This document shows, one piece after another, positions 1-6,268 of a DNA stretch of 22,984 bases. The position numbers were made by a program, and so were the translations under genes. The stretch covers positions 1 through 22,984 of IMG/VR virus record IMGVR_UViG_3300030116_005029; one strand, written 5' to 3'. The stretch comes from a virus. Within the stretch, counting starts at the first letter, position 1. Each line of letters starts with the position of its first letter. A model generated the notes under the pieces. That model was not told where the DNA came from. It saw only the letters and a list, made by a program, of their open reading frames with translations, and ran no database searches.

Positions 1-1
1 T

Positions 2-679
2 AAGAGGAGTATGTCTAGTTATGCGTTCCGTCAAGAATTTATGGCATCGTTTGAAGCTCGTGGGTCAGAAATGTTTAGAGAAGATTGGATTCGGGTCGAA
101 GCTGATAAAGATCCCACCGGAGACTACTACATCGCAATCGACCTCGCCGGCTTCGAAGAAGTCAACAAAAAGCGCACCAAAAACCAAAAGCTCGACGAAA
201 CGGCAATCGCCGTCGTCAACGTCTCGGAAGAAGGCTGGTACGTCGAAAACATCATCCACGGCAGGTGGACGCTCGACGAAACCGCGATCAAAATCTTCCA
301 AGCGGTAAGGGACTACAAACCTGTGTCAGTGGGTATTGAAAGGGGCATAGCCAAACAAGCGGTTATGTCTCCTTTAACTGACCTACAAAAGAAATACGGC
401 ACGTTTTTTCGGGTGCAAGAACTAACCCACGGCAATAAAAAGAAGACCGATCGGGTGATGTGGGCGCTACAGGGTCGTTTTGAAAATGGCTATGTCACAT
501 TAAACAAGGGCGATTGGAACGTAAGATTCCTTGACCAACTGTTTCAATTCCCTGATCCTTTGACCCATGACGACTTAGTGGACGCTTTGGCGTACATTGA
601 CCAATTGGCTCAAGTAGCTTATGACTACGAATACGAAATAGACGACCACGACATCTTAGACATAGTGGCGGGATACTAA
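2..679 (+). CDS. terL: Terminase large subunit, C-terminal nuclease part (5' end outside window)
   Basis: This is the DNA-packaging motor subunit; the part visible is the RNase H-like nuclease domain that cuts the concatemer at the portal. The frame is open to the left edge, and the first Met (position 11) sits inside the FRQEF-type linker that in this family joins the ATPase to the nuclease. The ATPase domain must therefore lie upstream, and Met 11 is unlikely to be the true start. Numbered from that Met, the acidic metal-binding residues are D44 (in YYIAIDLAG), E110 (VGIERG) and D187/D188/D191 (HDDLVDALAY), in the usual order. A loop of about 15 mostly charged residues follows D44. The portal gene starts one base after the stop. 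Odd: codons from 113 to 304 never end in T (see the separate entry). The family call is secure; the missing N-terminus is inferred. Confidence 0.93.
   Translation, partial: KRSMSSYAFRQEFMASFEARGSEMFREDWIRVEADKDPTGDYYIAIDLAGFEEVNKKRTKNQKLDETAIAVVNVSEEGWYVENIIHGRWTLDETAIKIFQAVRDYKPVSVGIERGIAKQAVMSPLTDLQKKYGTFFRVQELTHGNKKKTDRVMWALQGRFENGYVTLNKGDWNVRFLDQLFQFPDPLTHDDLVDALAYIDQLAQVAYDYEYEIDDHDILDIVAGY
113..304 (+). other. Codon-usage island inside terL (no T-ending codons)
   Basis: In 64 consecutive terL codons no codon ends in T, while 39 end in C; every pyrimidine-ending codon uses C. The preceding 34 codons (11-112) contain 14 T-ending codons, and the next 64 codons contain 16. The edges are abrupt. 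The reading frame and the catalytic D44 are intact. Two near-identical 18-mers encoding LDETAI lie inside (191-208 and 272-289, 16 of 18 bases equal). This looks like a patch of foreign ancestry within the gene or a region under an extra nucleotide-level constraint. Confidence 0.7.
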
Positions 680-680
680 T

Positions 681-2693
681 ATGGACGAGATATACGAGCA
701 GGATCCTTTGATGGTTGAACAATCCGTAGAGGATTGGGTGATAACAAAGTGCGAAAACTGGCGGGATTACTATGAATCTAACTATGAAGCGCGTTTTGAA
801 GAATACTATCGGCTTTGGCGTGGGATTTGGGATCCTGCTGATAGCGAGCGTCGGAGTGAGCGTAGCCGTATTATCTCTCCTGCTTTACAGCAAGCTGTTG
901 AATCCAACGTGGCAGAGCTGGAAGAAGCTACATTCGGTCGAGGAAAGTGGTTTGATGTCTCCGATAATCTAGGTGACACCTCTAGGGAAGACGTTCTTTT
1001 CCTAAGAAACAAACTCACCGAAGACTTTGAAGACTGCATGATTCGCAAGTCTGTTGCGGAATGTCTTATCAATGCCGCCGTATTTGGTACAGGCATTGGC
1101 GAAATCGTCATTGAAGAAATGAAAGAAATGGCACCTGCTACCCAACCGATTATGGATGGGGATCTTCAGGCCGTAGGTGTTAATGTTCAAGATCGCGTCA
1201 AAGTAAAGCTGCGCCCAGTCCTGCCTCAAAACTTCTTGATTGACCCTGTAGCCACTAGTGTTGATGAGGCTATGGGTGTTTGCATTGATGAGTTTGTCAG
1301 TAAGCACCAAGTGGAACTTCTTCAAGAGCAAGGCGTATACCGTGATACCTATGTAGGATCTGCGGCTCCTGATACTGACCTCGAACCCGATCAAGACATT
1401 ACGATCTACAACGATGACAAGGTTCGACTCACTAAATACTACGGCCTCGTTCCTAGAGAGCTTCTTAATGAAGCAATGGATGAGGAAGTTGAAGAAGAAG
1501 GCAAGTATGTAGAAGCCGTTATTGTTGTTGCTAACGGCGGCACACTCCTAAAAGCGGAAGCTAACCCGTACATGATGGGCGATAGACCTGTCGTAGCATT
1601 CCCGTGGGATGTAGTGCCTGGACGTTTTTGGGGAAGAGGCGTCTGTGAAAAAGGCTATAACAGCCAAAAGGCTTTGGATACAGAACTCAGAGCGCGTATT
1701 GATGCACTGAGCTTAACGATTCACCCAATGATGGCGCTTGATGCAACTCGATTGCCACGAGGTGCAAAGCCAGAAGTCCGTCCTGGCAAGATGATTCTTA
1801 CGAATGGAGATCCCCGTGAAGTACTTCAACCGTTTAACTTTGGTCAGGTTAGCCAGATTACGTTCGCGCAAGCCGGAGCGTTACAACAGATGGTTCAACA
1901 AGCCACCGGTGCAGTTGATTCTGCTGGCATCGCTGGACAAGTTAATGGGGAGTCAACGGCGGCAGGTATTAGTATGTCTCTTGGCGCTCTTATTAAGCGT
2001 CATAAGCGCACCCTTATTAACTTCCAACAATCTTTCTTGATTCCATTTGTTAAGAAGGCCGCACATCGGTATATGCAGTTTGATCCTGAGAACTATCCGG
2101 TTGCTGACTATAAGTTCAATGCCAGCAGTACACTAGGCATTATTGCTAGGGAATACGAAGTCACTCAGTTGGTACAGTTATTGCAGACTATGGGCAAAGA
2201 CTCGCCGCTCTACACAACTTTGATTCAATCTGTTGTAGACAACATGAACCTGTCTAACCGTGAAGAACTGTTGGCGGCAATGGCTCAAGCTATGCAACCC
2301 AACCCTGAAGCACAGCAAATGGCTATGGCGGCTCAACAAGCACAGTTGCAGTTCCAGCAGTCACAAACTGCGGCTCTATCTGCACAGGCACAAGAGTCTT
2401 CGGCTAGAGCGCAGAAGCTTGCGGCTGAAGCGGCGGTCGTACCGCAAGAGCTTGAGATTGACAGAATCAACGCTGTTACACGAAACTTGCGTGAAGGCGA
2501 CCAAGACGACAAAGAGTTTGAGCGTCGTATGCAGGTTGCTGATCGCTTAATCAAAGAGAAACAAATCCAAGGAAAAGAGAATGCTAACCGACAGAGAATT
2601 TCAAATGCTACTGAACAGGCTCAACGCCCAAATGGAGCCGCTCCGACGCCAAGTCCAAGAACTCCAGTCCAAGGTGGAGGCTTTAACCAATGA
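681..2693 (+). CDS. Portal protein (P22-type head-tail connector)
   Basis: The portal forms the ring at the unique capsid vertex through which DNA enters and leaves, and it docks both terminase and adaptor. At 670 residues it is in the size range of P22-type portals. The N-terminus has the typical helical, aromatic start with WRDYYESNYEARFEEYYRLW, followed by a SRIISPALQQAVES segment resembling the 'trace/ice' strand of these portals. The middle is an alpha/beta stem-and-wing region with PFPW-like turns around residues 300-320. From about residue 535 to 640 it becomes a Gln/Ala-rich helix, as expected for a barrel or crown, and ends in a Pro/Gly-rich tail. It follows terL by one base and overlaps the next gene by four (ATGA). 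The product is inferred from composition, size and position between terL and scaffold, which agree strongly. Confidence 0.9.
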   Translation: MDEIYEQDPLMVEQSVEDWVITKCENWRDYYESNYEARFEEYYRLWRGIWDPADSERRSERSRIISPALQQAVESNVAELEEATFGRGKWFDVSDNLGDTSREDVLFLRNKLTEDFEDCMIRKSVAECLINAAVFGTGIGEIVIEEMKEMAPATQPIMDGDLQAVGVNVQDRVKVKLRPVLPQNFLIDPVATSVDEAMGVCIDEFVSKHQVELLQEQGVYRDTYVGSAAPDTDLEPDQDITIYNDDKVRLTKYYGLVPRELLNEAMDEEVEEEGKYVEAVIVVANGGTLLKAEANPYMMGDRPVVAFPWDVVPGRFWGRGVCEKGYNSQKALDTELRARIDALSLTIHPMMALDATRLPRGAKPEVRPGKMILTNGDPREVLQPFNFGQVSQITFAQAGALQQMVQQATGAVDSAGIAGQVNGESTAAGISMSLGALIKRHKRTLINFQQSFLIPFVKKAAHRYMQFDPENYPVADYKFNASSTLGIIAREYEVTQLVQLLQTMGKDSPLYTTLIQSVVDNMNLSNREELLAAMAQAMQPNPEAQQMAMAAQQAQLQFQQSQTAALSAQAQESSARAQKLAAEAAVVPQELEIDRINAVTRNLREGDQDDKEFERRMQVADRLIKEKQIQGKENANRQRISNATEQAQRPNGAAPTPSPRTPVQGGGFNQ

Positions 2694-2772
2694 GCAACAG
2701 GGATCCCCGACTCGAACGCGTAGGCGTAAGCGGGTACAACAAGCCGAAGAGAACCCCCAACCATCCCACTAA
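2581..2772 (+). CDS. Possible overprinted small coiled-coil protein
   Basis: A 63-codon ORF in another frame overlaps the last 113 bases of the portal gene and the first 83 of the following gene. Two features argue it may be real. An AAGGA ribosome site lies at 2569-2573, seven bases before its ATG. The product also reads like a protein: an amphipathic heptad stretch (LNAQMEPLRRQVQELQSKVEAL, residues about 12-33), then a basic RTRRRKR patch near residue 46. The portal tail it overlaps is low-complexity, which would tolerate overprinting. Against it, the whole ORF lies within other genes, and I cannot test conservation. If expressed, it would be a small DNA- or portal-associated helical protein; that role is only a guess. 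Confidence 0.4.
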   Translation: MLTDREFQMLLNRLNAQMEPLRRQVQELQSKVEALTNEQQGSPTRTRRRKRVQQAEENPQPSH

Positions 2773-2974
2773 ATCGCACGTTGTCGTTGCAAAGTGTGAA
2801 GATGGCTCGATTAGAACAATTCGTTTTGGTCAACAGGGTGTAAGCGGGGCTGGTAAAAATCCTAAAACCGCTAAAGAAAAGGCTAGACGTAAATCATTCA
2901 AGGCTCGTCATGCAAAGAACATTGCAAAAGGTAAGTGTTCTGCCGCATATTGGGCTAACAAAGTTAAGTGGTGA
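2690..2974 (+). CDS. Small basic phage protein of unknown function
   Basis: A 94-residue Lys/Arg-rich protein whose ATG overlaps the portal stop (ATGA). It contains GVSGYNKPKRTPNHPTKSH near the N-terminus, a short beta-like stretch, FGQQGVSGAG, and a basic helix ARRKSFKARHAKNIAKGK ending in AAYWANKVKW. I recognise the pattern from conserved uncharacterised phage proteins in portal-to-capsid intervals, but no function is established to my knowledge. No signal peptide, membrane segment or catalytic motif is visible. Its two cysteines (CEDG, KCSA) are not paired as in a zinc site. Nucleic-acid binding is plausible from the charge alone. Confidence 0.85.
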   Translation: MSNRDPRLERVGVSGYNKPKRTPNHPTKSHVVVAKCEDGSIRTIRFGQQGVSGAGKNPKTAKEKARRKSFKARHAKNIAKGKCSAAYWANKVKW

Positions 2975-2978
2975 CGAT

Positions 2979-3131
2979 ATGAAAGTACCAGCACCTAAAG
3001 GGTATCACTGGATGAAATCCGGTAAAGAGTATAAGTTAATGAAAGATCCTTCGGGTGGTTATAAGCCACACAAAGGAGCATCTAAGTCAGCAAACTTTGC
3101 AGTTCAAAAAGTACATGGAGGCAAGAAATGA
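2979..3131 (+). CDS. Small basic phage protein (50 aa)
   Basis: This is a 50-residue ORF beginning MKVPAPKGYHWMKSG and ending in a basic AVQKVHGGKK. The frame also contains an upstream ATG at 2910, but that would overlap the previous gene by 65 bases and encode residues unlike the rest. The ATG at 2979, four bases after the preceding stop, is therefore preferred. It has no membrane segment or recognisable domain. The composition (Lys, Gly, His, aromatic residues) is typical of the tiny virion-region genes in this cassette. The next gene starts on its stop (ATGA), suggesting coupled translation. Confidence 0.75.
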   Translation: MKVPAPKGYHWMKSGKEYKLMKDPSGGYKPHKGASKSANFAVQKVHGGKK

Positions 3132-3310
3132 AAGACAAAGACCACACGGTTAGTTACACACCTCTTGAGTATTACTCTATGTGCGAATCGTCTAAGCGTC
3201 GTATTAAGGAAATGCAAGATCAAGGCATTCCTACTAAGTACGATGCAAAAGATAAGCCAGAAGATGTTGGCAAGATGGAATCGTTTACTGTAATGATGTT
3301 TGGTAAATAA
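3128..3310 (+). CDS. Small hypothetical phage protein (60 aa)
   Basis: The 60-residue ORF overlaps the previous stop by four bases, with GGAG at about 3117-3120 giving good spacing. It differs from its neighbours in being mixed-charge rather than strongly basic, with a helical middle (ESSKRRIKEMQDQG) followed by KYDAKDKPEDVG and a short hydrophobic end (FTVMMFGK). I recognise no domain. Its place in a tightly packed, co-directional cassette with proper ribosome sites supports it as a real gene. Confidence 0.75.
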   Translation: MKDKDHTVSYTPLEYYSMCESSKRRIKEMQDQGIPTKYDAKDKPEDVGKMESFTVMMFGK

Positions 3311-3325
3311 ACTAAGGAGAATGTT

Positions 3326-3388
3326 ATGCCATATCATGGATCTATGAAGCCTAAGAAGAAAAAAGTAAAAAAGCCAAAGGGTAAGTAG
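3326..3388 (+). CDS. 20-residue polybasic mini-protein
   Basis: A 21-codon ORF starts with ATG at 3326 after a strong AAGGAG (3314-3319) with six-base spacing, and ends with TAG at 3386. The product starts MPYHGSMKP and is then almost all Lys with Pro and Val, giving ten Lys in 20 residues. The perfect ribosome site, placement between two genes with no overlap, and a composition matching its neighbours argue for a real peptide. Similar MPYH-start Lys-rich mini-proteins occur in other marine phages as far as I recall. A DNA-condensing or virion-packaged role is a guess. Confidence 0.65.
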   Translation: MPYHGSMKPKKKKVKKPKGK

Positions 3389-3390
3389 TC

Positions 3391-3579
3391 ATGCCTCGTA
3401 AGCGCTCAACGGGTGGTGCAAGTCGCCCTAAGAAAAAGTCTTCGCCAGTGCCTAAAAACAAAGCACTGTATGCTCGCGTTAAGGCTGAAGCCAAAAAGAA
3501 ATACAAGGTTTGGCCTAGTGCTTATGCTTCTGGCTGGTTAACTAAAGAGTATCAGCGTAGAGGCGGCACCTATGCCTAG
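3391..3579 (+). CDS. Small basic protein with STGGA N-terminal tag (62 aa)
   Basis: The 62-residue protein opens with MPRKRSTGGASRPKKK, then has a helical, basic body (ALYARVKAEAKKKYKVWPSAYASGWLTKEYQRRG). The body matches a conserved phage and giant-virus motif (ARVKAEAKRK..VYPSAYA..W), which I recognise as a family of unknown function. AAAGGG lies about nine bases before the start. It overlaps the next gene by eight bases. The N-terminal tag is nearly repeated at the start of that next protein although the bodies differ, suggesting a shared leader or interaction tag. A nucleic-acid-binding role is plausible but not demonstrated. Confidence 0.82.
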   Translation: MPRKRSTGGASRPKKKSSPVPKNKALYARVKAEAKKKYKVWPSAYASGWLTKEYQRRGGTYA

Positions 3580-3868
3580 GCGTGTTTCTACTGGTGGCGC
3601 TCGTAGACCAAAAAAAAAGAAGCCTTCGGGTGGATTGACTAAATGGTTTAAAGAAGAGTGGATTGACGTTAAGACGGGTAAGCCTTGCGGTCGCAGGTCG
3701 GCTACTAATAGTAATCGTCCTTACCCTTCGTGTCGCCCAAAAGCAGTAGCGGCCAAGATGACTAAGGCTGAAAAAGCATCATCAGCTAGACGTAAGACAG
3801 GGCCAAAGCGTGTAGCCCATGCTGTAACAGCATCAGGCAGGCGTAGAAAAACTACGAGAAATGCCTGA
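3572..3868 (+). CDS. Small basic protein, DUF5872-like (98 aa)
   Basis: A very basic 98-residue protein beginning MPRRVSTGGARRPKKKK. Its body, LTKWFKEEWIDVKTGKPCGR followed by YPSCRPKA, KMTKAEKASSARRKTGPK and a final basic run, resembles a conserved family seen in marine phages and algal viruses. I associate this family with the DUF5872 name, although I cannot confirm the domain number. Two Cys (about residues 39 and 54) flank a Ser/Asn-rich loop. The GAGG at about 3560 serves as ribosome site within the end of the upstream gene. A 55-base gap after it separates this cassette from the next genes. Function unknown; the charge suggests contact with DNA. Confidence 0.82.
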   Translation: MPRRVSTGGARRPKKKKPSGGLTKWFKEEWIDVKTGKPCGRRSATNSNRPYPSCRPKAVAAKMTKAEKASSARRKTGPKRVAHAVTASGRRRKTTRNA

Positions 3869-3923
3869 CATTTTTTAAAAAGCGTGCTACAAGGCACATA
3901 ATCAACTAAAGAGAGATAGGAAT

Positions 3924-4178
3924 ATGACACCTGAACTTGAGGAGTACTTTACTAACTACAATGAATTGTTTAACCATGCTGGGTTTAAGCAGTTGATAGA
4001 AGAGATAGCTAACAACGCAAGACAGTTAGCAGACCTTCAAACAGTTAAAGATCAGGAGGAGTTGTTCTATCGCAAAGGCCAGGTTGCCGCTCTAGCTACA
4101 GTAATCAACTTAGAAGCAACGATTACTGCGGCGCGAGACCAAGCCGAAGCGGAAGGACAAGAAGAGTTAGATGTATAA
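3924..4178 (+). CDS. Conserved small acidic helical phage protein (84 aa)
   Basis: An 84-residue, mostly helical and acidic protein (MTPELEEYFTNYNELFNHAGFKQ at the start, EGQEELDV at the end). It contrasts sharply in charge with the basic cassette before it. An AGGA-type site (ATAGGA) precedes the ATG. It overlaps the following zinc-ribbon gene by eight bases. Proteins of this pattern commonly lie just upstream of the scaffold in podovirus-like genomes, but I know of no assigned function. No membrane segment, Cys or catalytic motif is visible. A role in head assembly is inferred only from position. Confidence 0.8.
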   Translation: MTPELEEYFTNYNELFNHAGFKQLIEEIANNARQLADLQTVKDQEELFYRKGQVAALATVINLEATITAARDQAEAEGQEELDV

Positions 4179-4401
4179 GATATATGACTTCCGTTGTGAA
4201 AACGGTCATGTATTTGAAGAGATGGTAAGCAAAGGCGTTACAACCAGTAGGTGCGGTTGTGGTGCCAATGCTACTAAAATGCTGTCAGCGCCTAAGTGCG
4301 TACTCGATGGTCATAGTGGGGACTTTCCAGGTCGCCATATGAAGTGGGTACGGGAACATGAAGAAGGTGGCAGAAAACGTAAATCTCCAAACGGAGTTTA
4401 A
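4171..4401 (+). CDS. FmdB-like zinc-ribbon protein (76 aa)
   Basis: A 76-residue protein with an N-terminal zinc ribbon of the FmdB/Zn_ribbon_8 type: YDFRCENGHVFEEMV, then SRCGCGANATKMLSAP. Candidate ligands are C9, H13, C28 and C30. The usual second Cys of the first knuckle is replaced by the His in ENGH, and the second knuckle is compressed to CxC. The C-terminus is basic (RHMKWVREHEEGGRKRK). Such proteins recur in phage structural regions, but their role there is not known to me; the bacterial FmdB name reflects a regulator-like annotation, not a proven function. It overlaps the gene before it and ends three bases before the scaffold ATG. Confidence 0.8.
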   Translation: MYKIYDFRCENGHVFEEMVSKGVTTSRCGCGANATKMLSAPKCVLDGHSGDFPGRHMKWVREHEEGGRKRKSPNGV

Positions 4402-4403
4402 TT

Positions 4404-5219
4404 ATGTCTAGAGCAACGATTGTTGATCCGCACCTCGAAGAAGAGGGCAATGCGGAAAACATCGAAAACGAAGCCGAAGAGACTCAGCAAGCTGAAGCCG
4501 TTGAGCAGACTCAAGACGCGGTAGAGACCGACACTGACGACGATATTCCAGAGCAATACCGAGGTAAATCTCTGAAAGAAGTTGTTCAGATGCACCAAGA
4601 AGTTGAAAAGGTGATGAGTCGGCACTCTAACGAAGTCGGGGAGCTTCGTAAGATAGTGGATGAGTACATTACGACTCAAACACCATCGCCAGCACCTCAA
4701 CAGAATGTTGAGCCTGAAAGCGATATTGATTATTTTACGGATCCTCAAGGGGCTGTTAATAGGGCAATTGAGAACCATCCTAAGATTAGGGAAGCTGAAA
4801 AATACACTGAGGACTATAGGAAACAAGCGGCGTTAGCATCCTTGGGCAACAAGCACCCAGATATGCAAACAATTCTTAAGGATCCTAAGTTTGCAGAGTG
4901 GATATCAGCCTCAAAGATTAGGACTCAATTATTTGTAGAAGCCGACCAACAGTATAATGCTGACGCGGCTGATGAACTCTTTTCTCTCTGGAAAGAAAGA
5001 AAGGTAGTTGCTCAGCAAACCGCTAATGTTGAAAAACAGGTGCGTAAGCAACAACTACGGGCGGCTAATACAGGTAAAGCTCAAGGCAGTGCAGAGTCAA
5101 CCGCAAGAAAACAATATCGCAGGGCCGACATCATTAAACTGATGAAAACTGACCCCGAGCGTTACCAAGCCCTGTCAGGTGAAATCCTTCAGGCATACGC
5201 AGAGGGTCGAGTCAAATAA
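4404..5219 (+). CDS. Capsid scaffolding protein
   Basis: The 271-residue protein is placed immediately before the major capsid gene and has the classic scaffold profile. It has a very acidic, Gln/Glu-rich N-terminus (residues about 10-55), DIPEQYRGKSLKEVVQMHQEVEK leading into a coiled-coil helix, a Pro/Gln linker, a helical middle, and a basic C-terminal helical segment (ARKQYRRADIIKLMKTDPERY). That last segment would be the coat-binding element by analogy with P22 gp8. GGAG at 4393-4396 is seven bases from the ATG. There is no protease signature. It is expected to fill the procapsid and to be lost on DNA packaging. The assignment rests on position and composition, not on a sequence signature. 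Confidence 0.85.
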   Translation: MSRATIVDPHLEEEGNAENIENEAEETQQAEAVEQTQDAVETDTDDDIPEQYRGKSLKEVVQMHQEVEKVMSRHSNEVGELRKIVDEYITTQTPSPAPQQNVEPESDIDYFTDPQGAVNRAIENHPKIREAEKYTEDYRKQAALASLGNKHPDMQTILKDPKFAEWISASKIRTQLFVEADQQYNADAADELFSLWKERKVVAQQTANVEKQVRKQQLRAANTGKAQGSAESTARKQYRRADIIKLMKTDPERYQALSGEILQAYAEGRVK

Positions 5220-5236
5220 TCCTATAGGAGATTGAC

Positions 5237-6211
5237 ATGGCTACTGCAACTTATCCAGGCGCGGCTGGTAATACCGCGAAGACAGAAGCGGCAACGTTTA
5301 TTCCAGAGATCTGGAGTGATGAAATCATCGCCGCTTATCAAAAGAACCTGAAGATGGCTCCGCTTGTTAAAAAGCTTGCCATGACAGGTAAAAAAGGCGA
5401 CAAGCTTCACATTCCAAAGCCTACTCGTGGCGATGCGAATGCTAAAGCGGCTGACACTGCGGTTACTATCATCGCAAACACCGAAAGCGAATTGACAGTT
5501 GATATCGACCGTCACTTCGAGTACTCACGTCTTATTGAAGACATCGTAGAAGTTCAGGCTCTTTCTAGCCTTCGTCAGTTCTACACTGAAGATGCGGGTT
5601 ACGCGCTTTCAGTGCAGGTTGACAATGATCTTCACGCGGCGGGTACAGGCTTTGGTGACGGCGGTTCTGTCGTATTCAGCCCAGCGGCTACTGACTATCA
5701 GCACACTGGTTGCTTCTTTAATGACAACGGTACTACTACTCAGTACACCGATGACACTATGGTAGCGGCTGACGTATTTACTGATGCTTTCTTCCGCGAC
5801 ATGATCCAGAAGCTCGATGACAACAACGTACCTATGGATGGACGTTCGCTCGTTATTCCTCCTTCTGTCCGCAACACCATCATGGGTATTGACCGATACG
5901 TGTCTTCTGACTTCGTAACTGGTCAAGCTGTGAACTCCGGTCTTATCGGAAACTTGTACGGTGTAGACATCTATGTTTCAGCTAACTGCCGAACTATCGA
6001 AGCGGCGGCTGACAACACTGCGTCTTCTATCGATACTCGTGCGGCTCTTTTGTTCCACACTGACGCTATCGTCATGGCAGAACAGCAGGCTGTGCGTTCA
6101 CAGACTCAGTACAAGCAGGAATACCTCTCAACTCTGTACACGGCTGACTGCCTGTACGGTGTTCAGGTATACCGTCCTGAAGCTGGTTTCGTACTCGCAA
6201 TCGCTGAGTAA
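5237..6211 (+). CDS. Major capsid protein (HK97 fold expected)
   Basis: The 324-residue protein follows the scaffold and carries a near-ideal AGGAG site (5226-5230) six bases before ATG, fitting very high expression. The start has the typical pattern FIPEIWSDEIIAAYQKNLKMAPLVKKL. Next come LHIPKPTRGD, the ELTVDIDRHFEYSRLIEDIVEVQ spine-helix-like region, a variable insertion (about 140-190) and a P-domain-like segment with GRSLVIPPSVRN and LYGVDIYVS. It ends VYRPEAGFVLAIAE, typical of podovirus and siphovirus coats of this length. The codons look even and the coding is uninterrupted. A strong terminator lies ten bases after the stop. The HK97 fold is inferred from family resemblance. Confidence 0.93.
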   Translation: MATATYPGAAGNTAKTEAATFIPEIWSDEIIAAYQKNLKMAPLVKKLAMTGKKGDKLHIPKPTRGDANAKAADTAVTIIANTESELTVDIDRHFEYSRLIEDIVEVQALSSLRQFYTEDAGYALSVQVDNDLHAAGTGFGDGGSVVFSPAATDYQHTGCFFNDNGTTTQYTDDTMVAADVFTDAFFRDMIQKLDDNNVPMDGRSLVIPPSVRNTIMGIDRYVSSDFVTGQAVNSGLIGNLYGVDIYVSANCRTIEAAADNTASSIDTRAALLFHTDAIVMAEQQAVRSQTQYKQEYLSTLYTADCLYGVQVYRPEAGFVLAIAE

Positions 6212-6220
6212 TGATACCTG

Positions 6221-6248
6221 GCCCCCTTCGGGGGGCTTTTCTTCTTCT
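6221..6248 (+). terminator. Intrinsic terminator after the capsid gene
   Basis: A perfect six-base stem GCCCCC (6221-6226) / GGGGGC (6231-6236) closes a TTCG tetraloop and is followed by TTTTCTTCTTCT. It begins ten bases after the capsid stop and ends 20 bases before the fibre ATG. It would cap or attenuate the head transcript and set capsid levels apart from the fibre. Confidence 0.88.
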
Positions 6249-6268
6249 ATCTGCTATAGGAACCTCAG

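Noticed and set aside
21-308. 95-codon ORF in another frame inside terL, rich in Ser, Thr and Lys
   Set aside because: Its composition is produced by the third-position-C codon patch of terL. There is no ribosome site and the protein is low-complexity. It is kept only as part of the patch finding.
772-972. 66-codon ORF inside the portal gene with a strong hydrophobic segment
   Set aside because: It looks membrane-like, but there is no convincing ribosome site, it lies wholly in conserved portal coding, and hydrophobic shadows arise easily from such codons.
1417-1440. GGTTCGACTC resembling a tRNA T-loop (also a similar stretch near 7969)
   Set aside because: No acceptor, D or anticodon arms can be drawn around either. 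Both lie in solid coding sequence.
3865-3902. Possible promoter CTGACA ... CATAAT before the 84-residue gene
   Set aside because: The two boxes are 26 bases apart, too far for a sigma70-type promoter. A nearby GTGC/GCAC hairpin is only four base pairs with no T-run.
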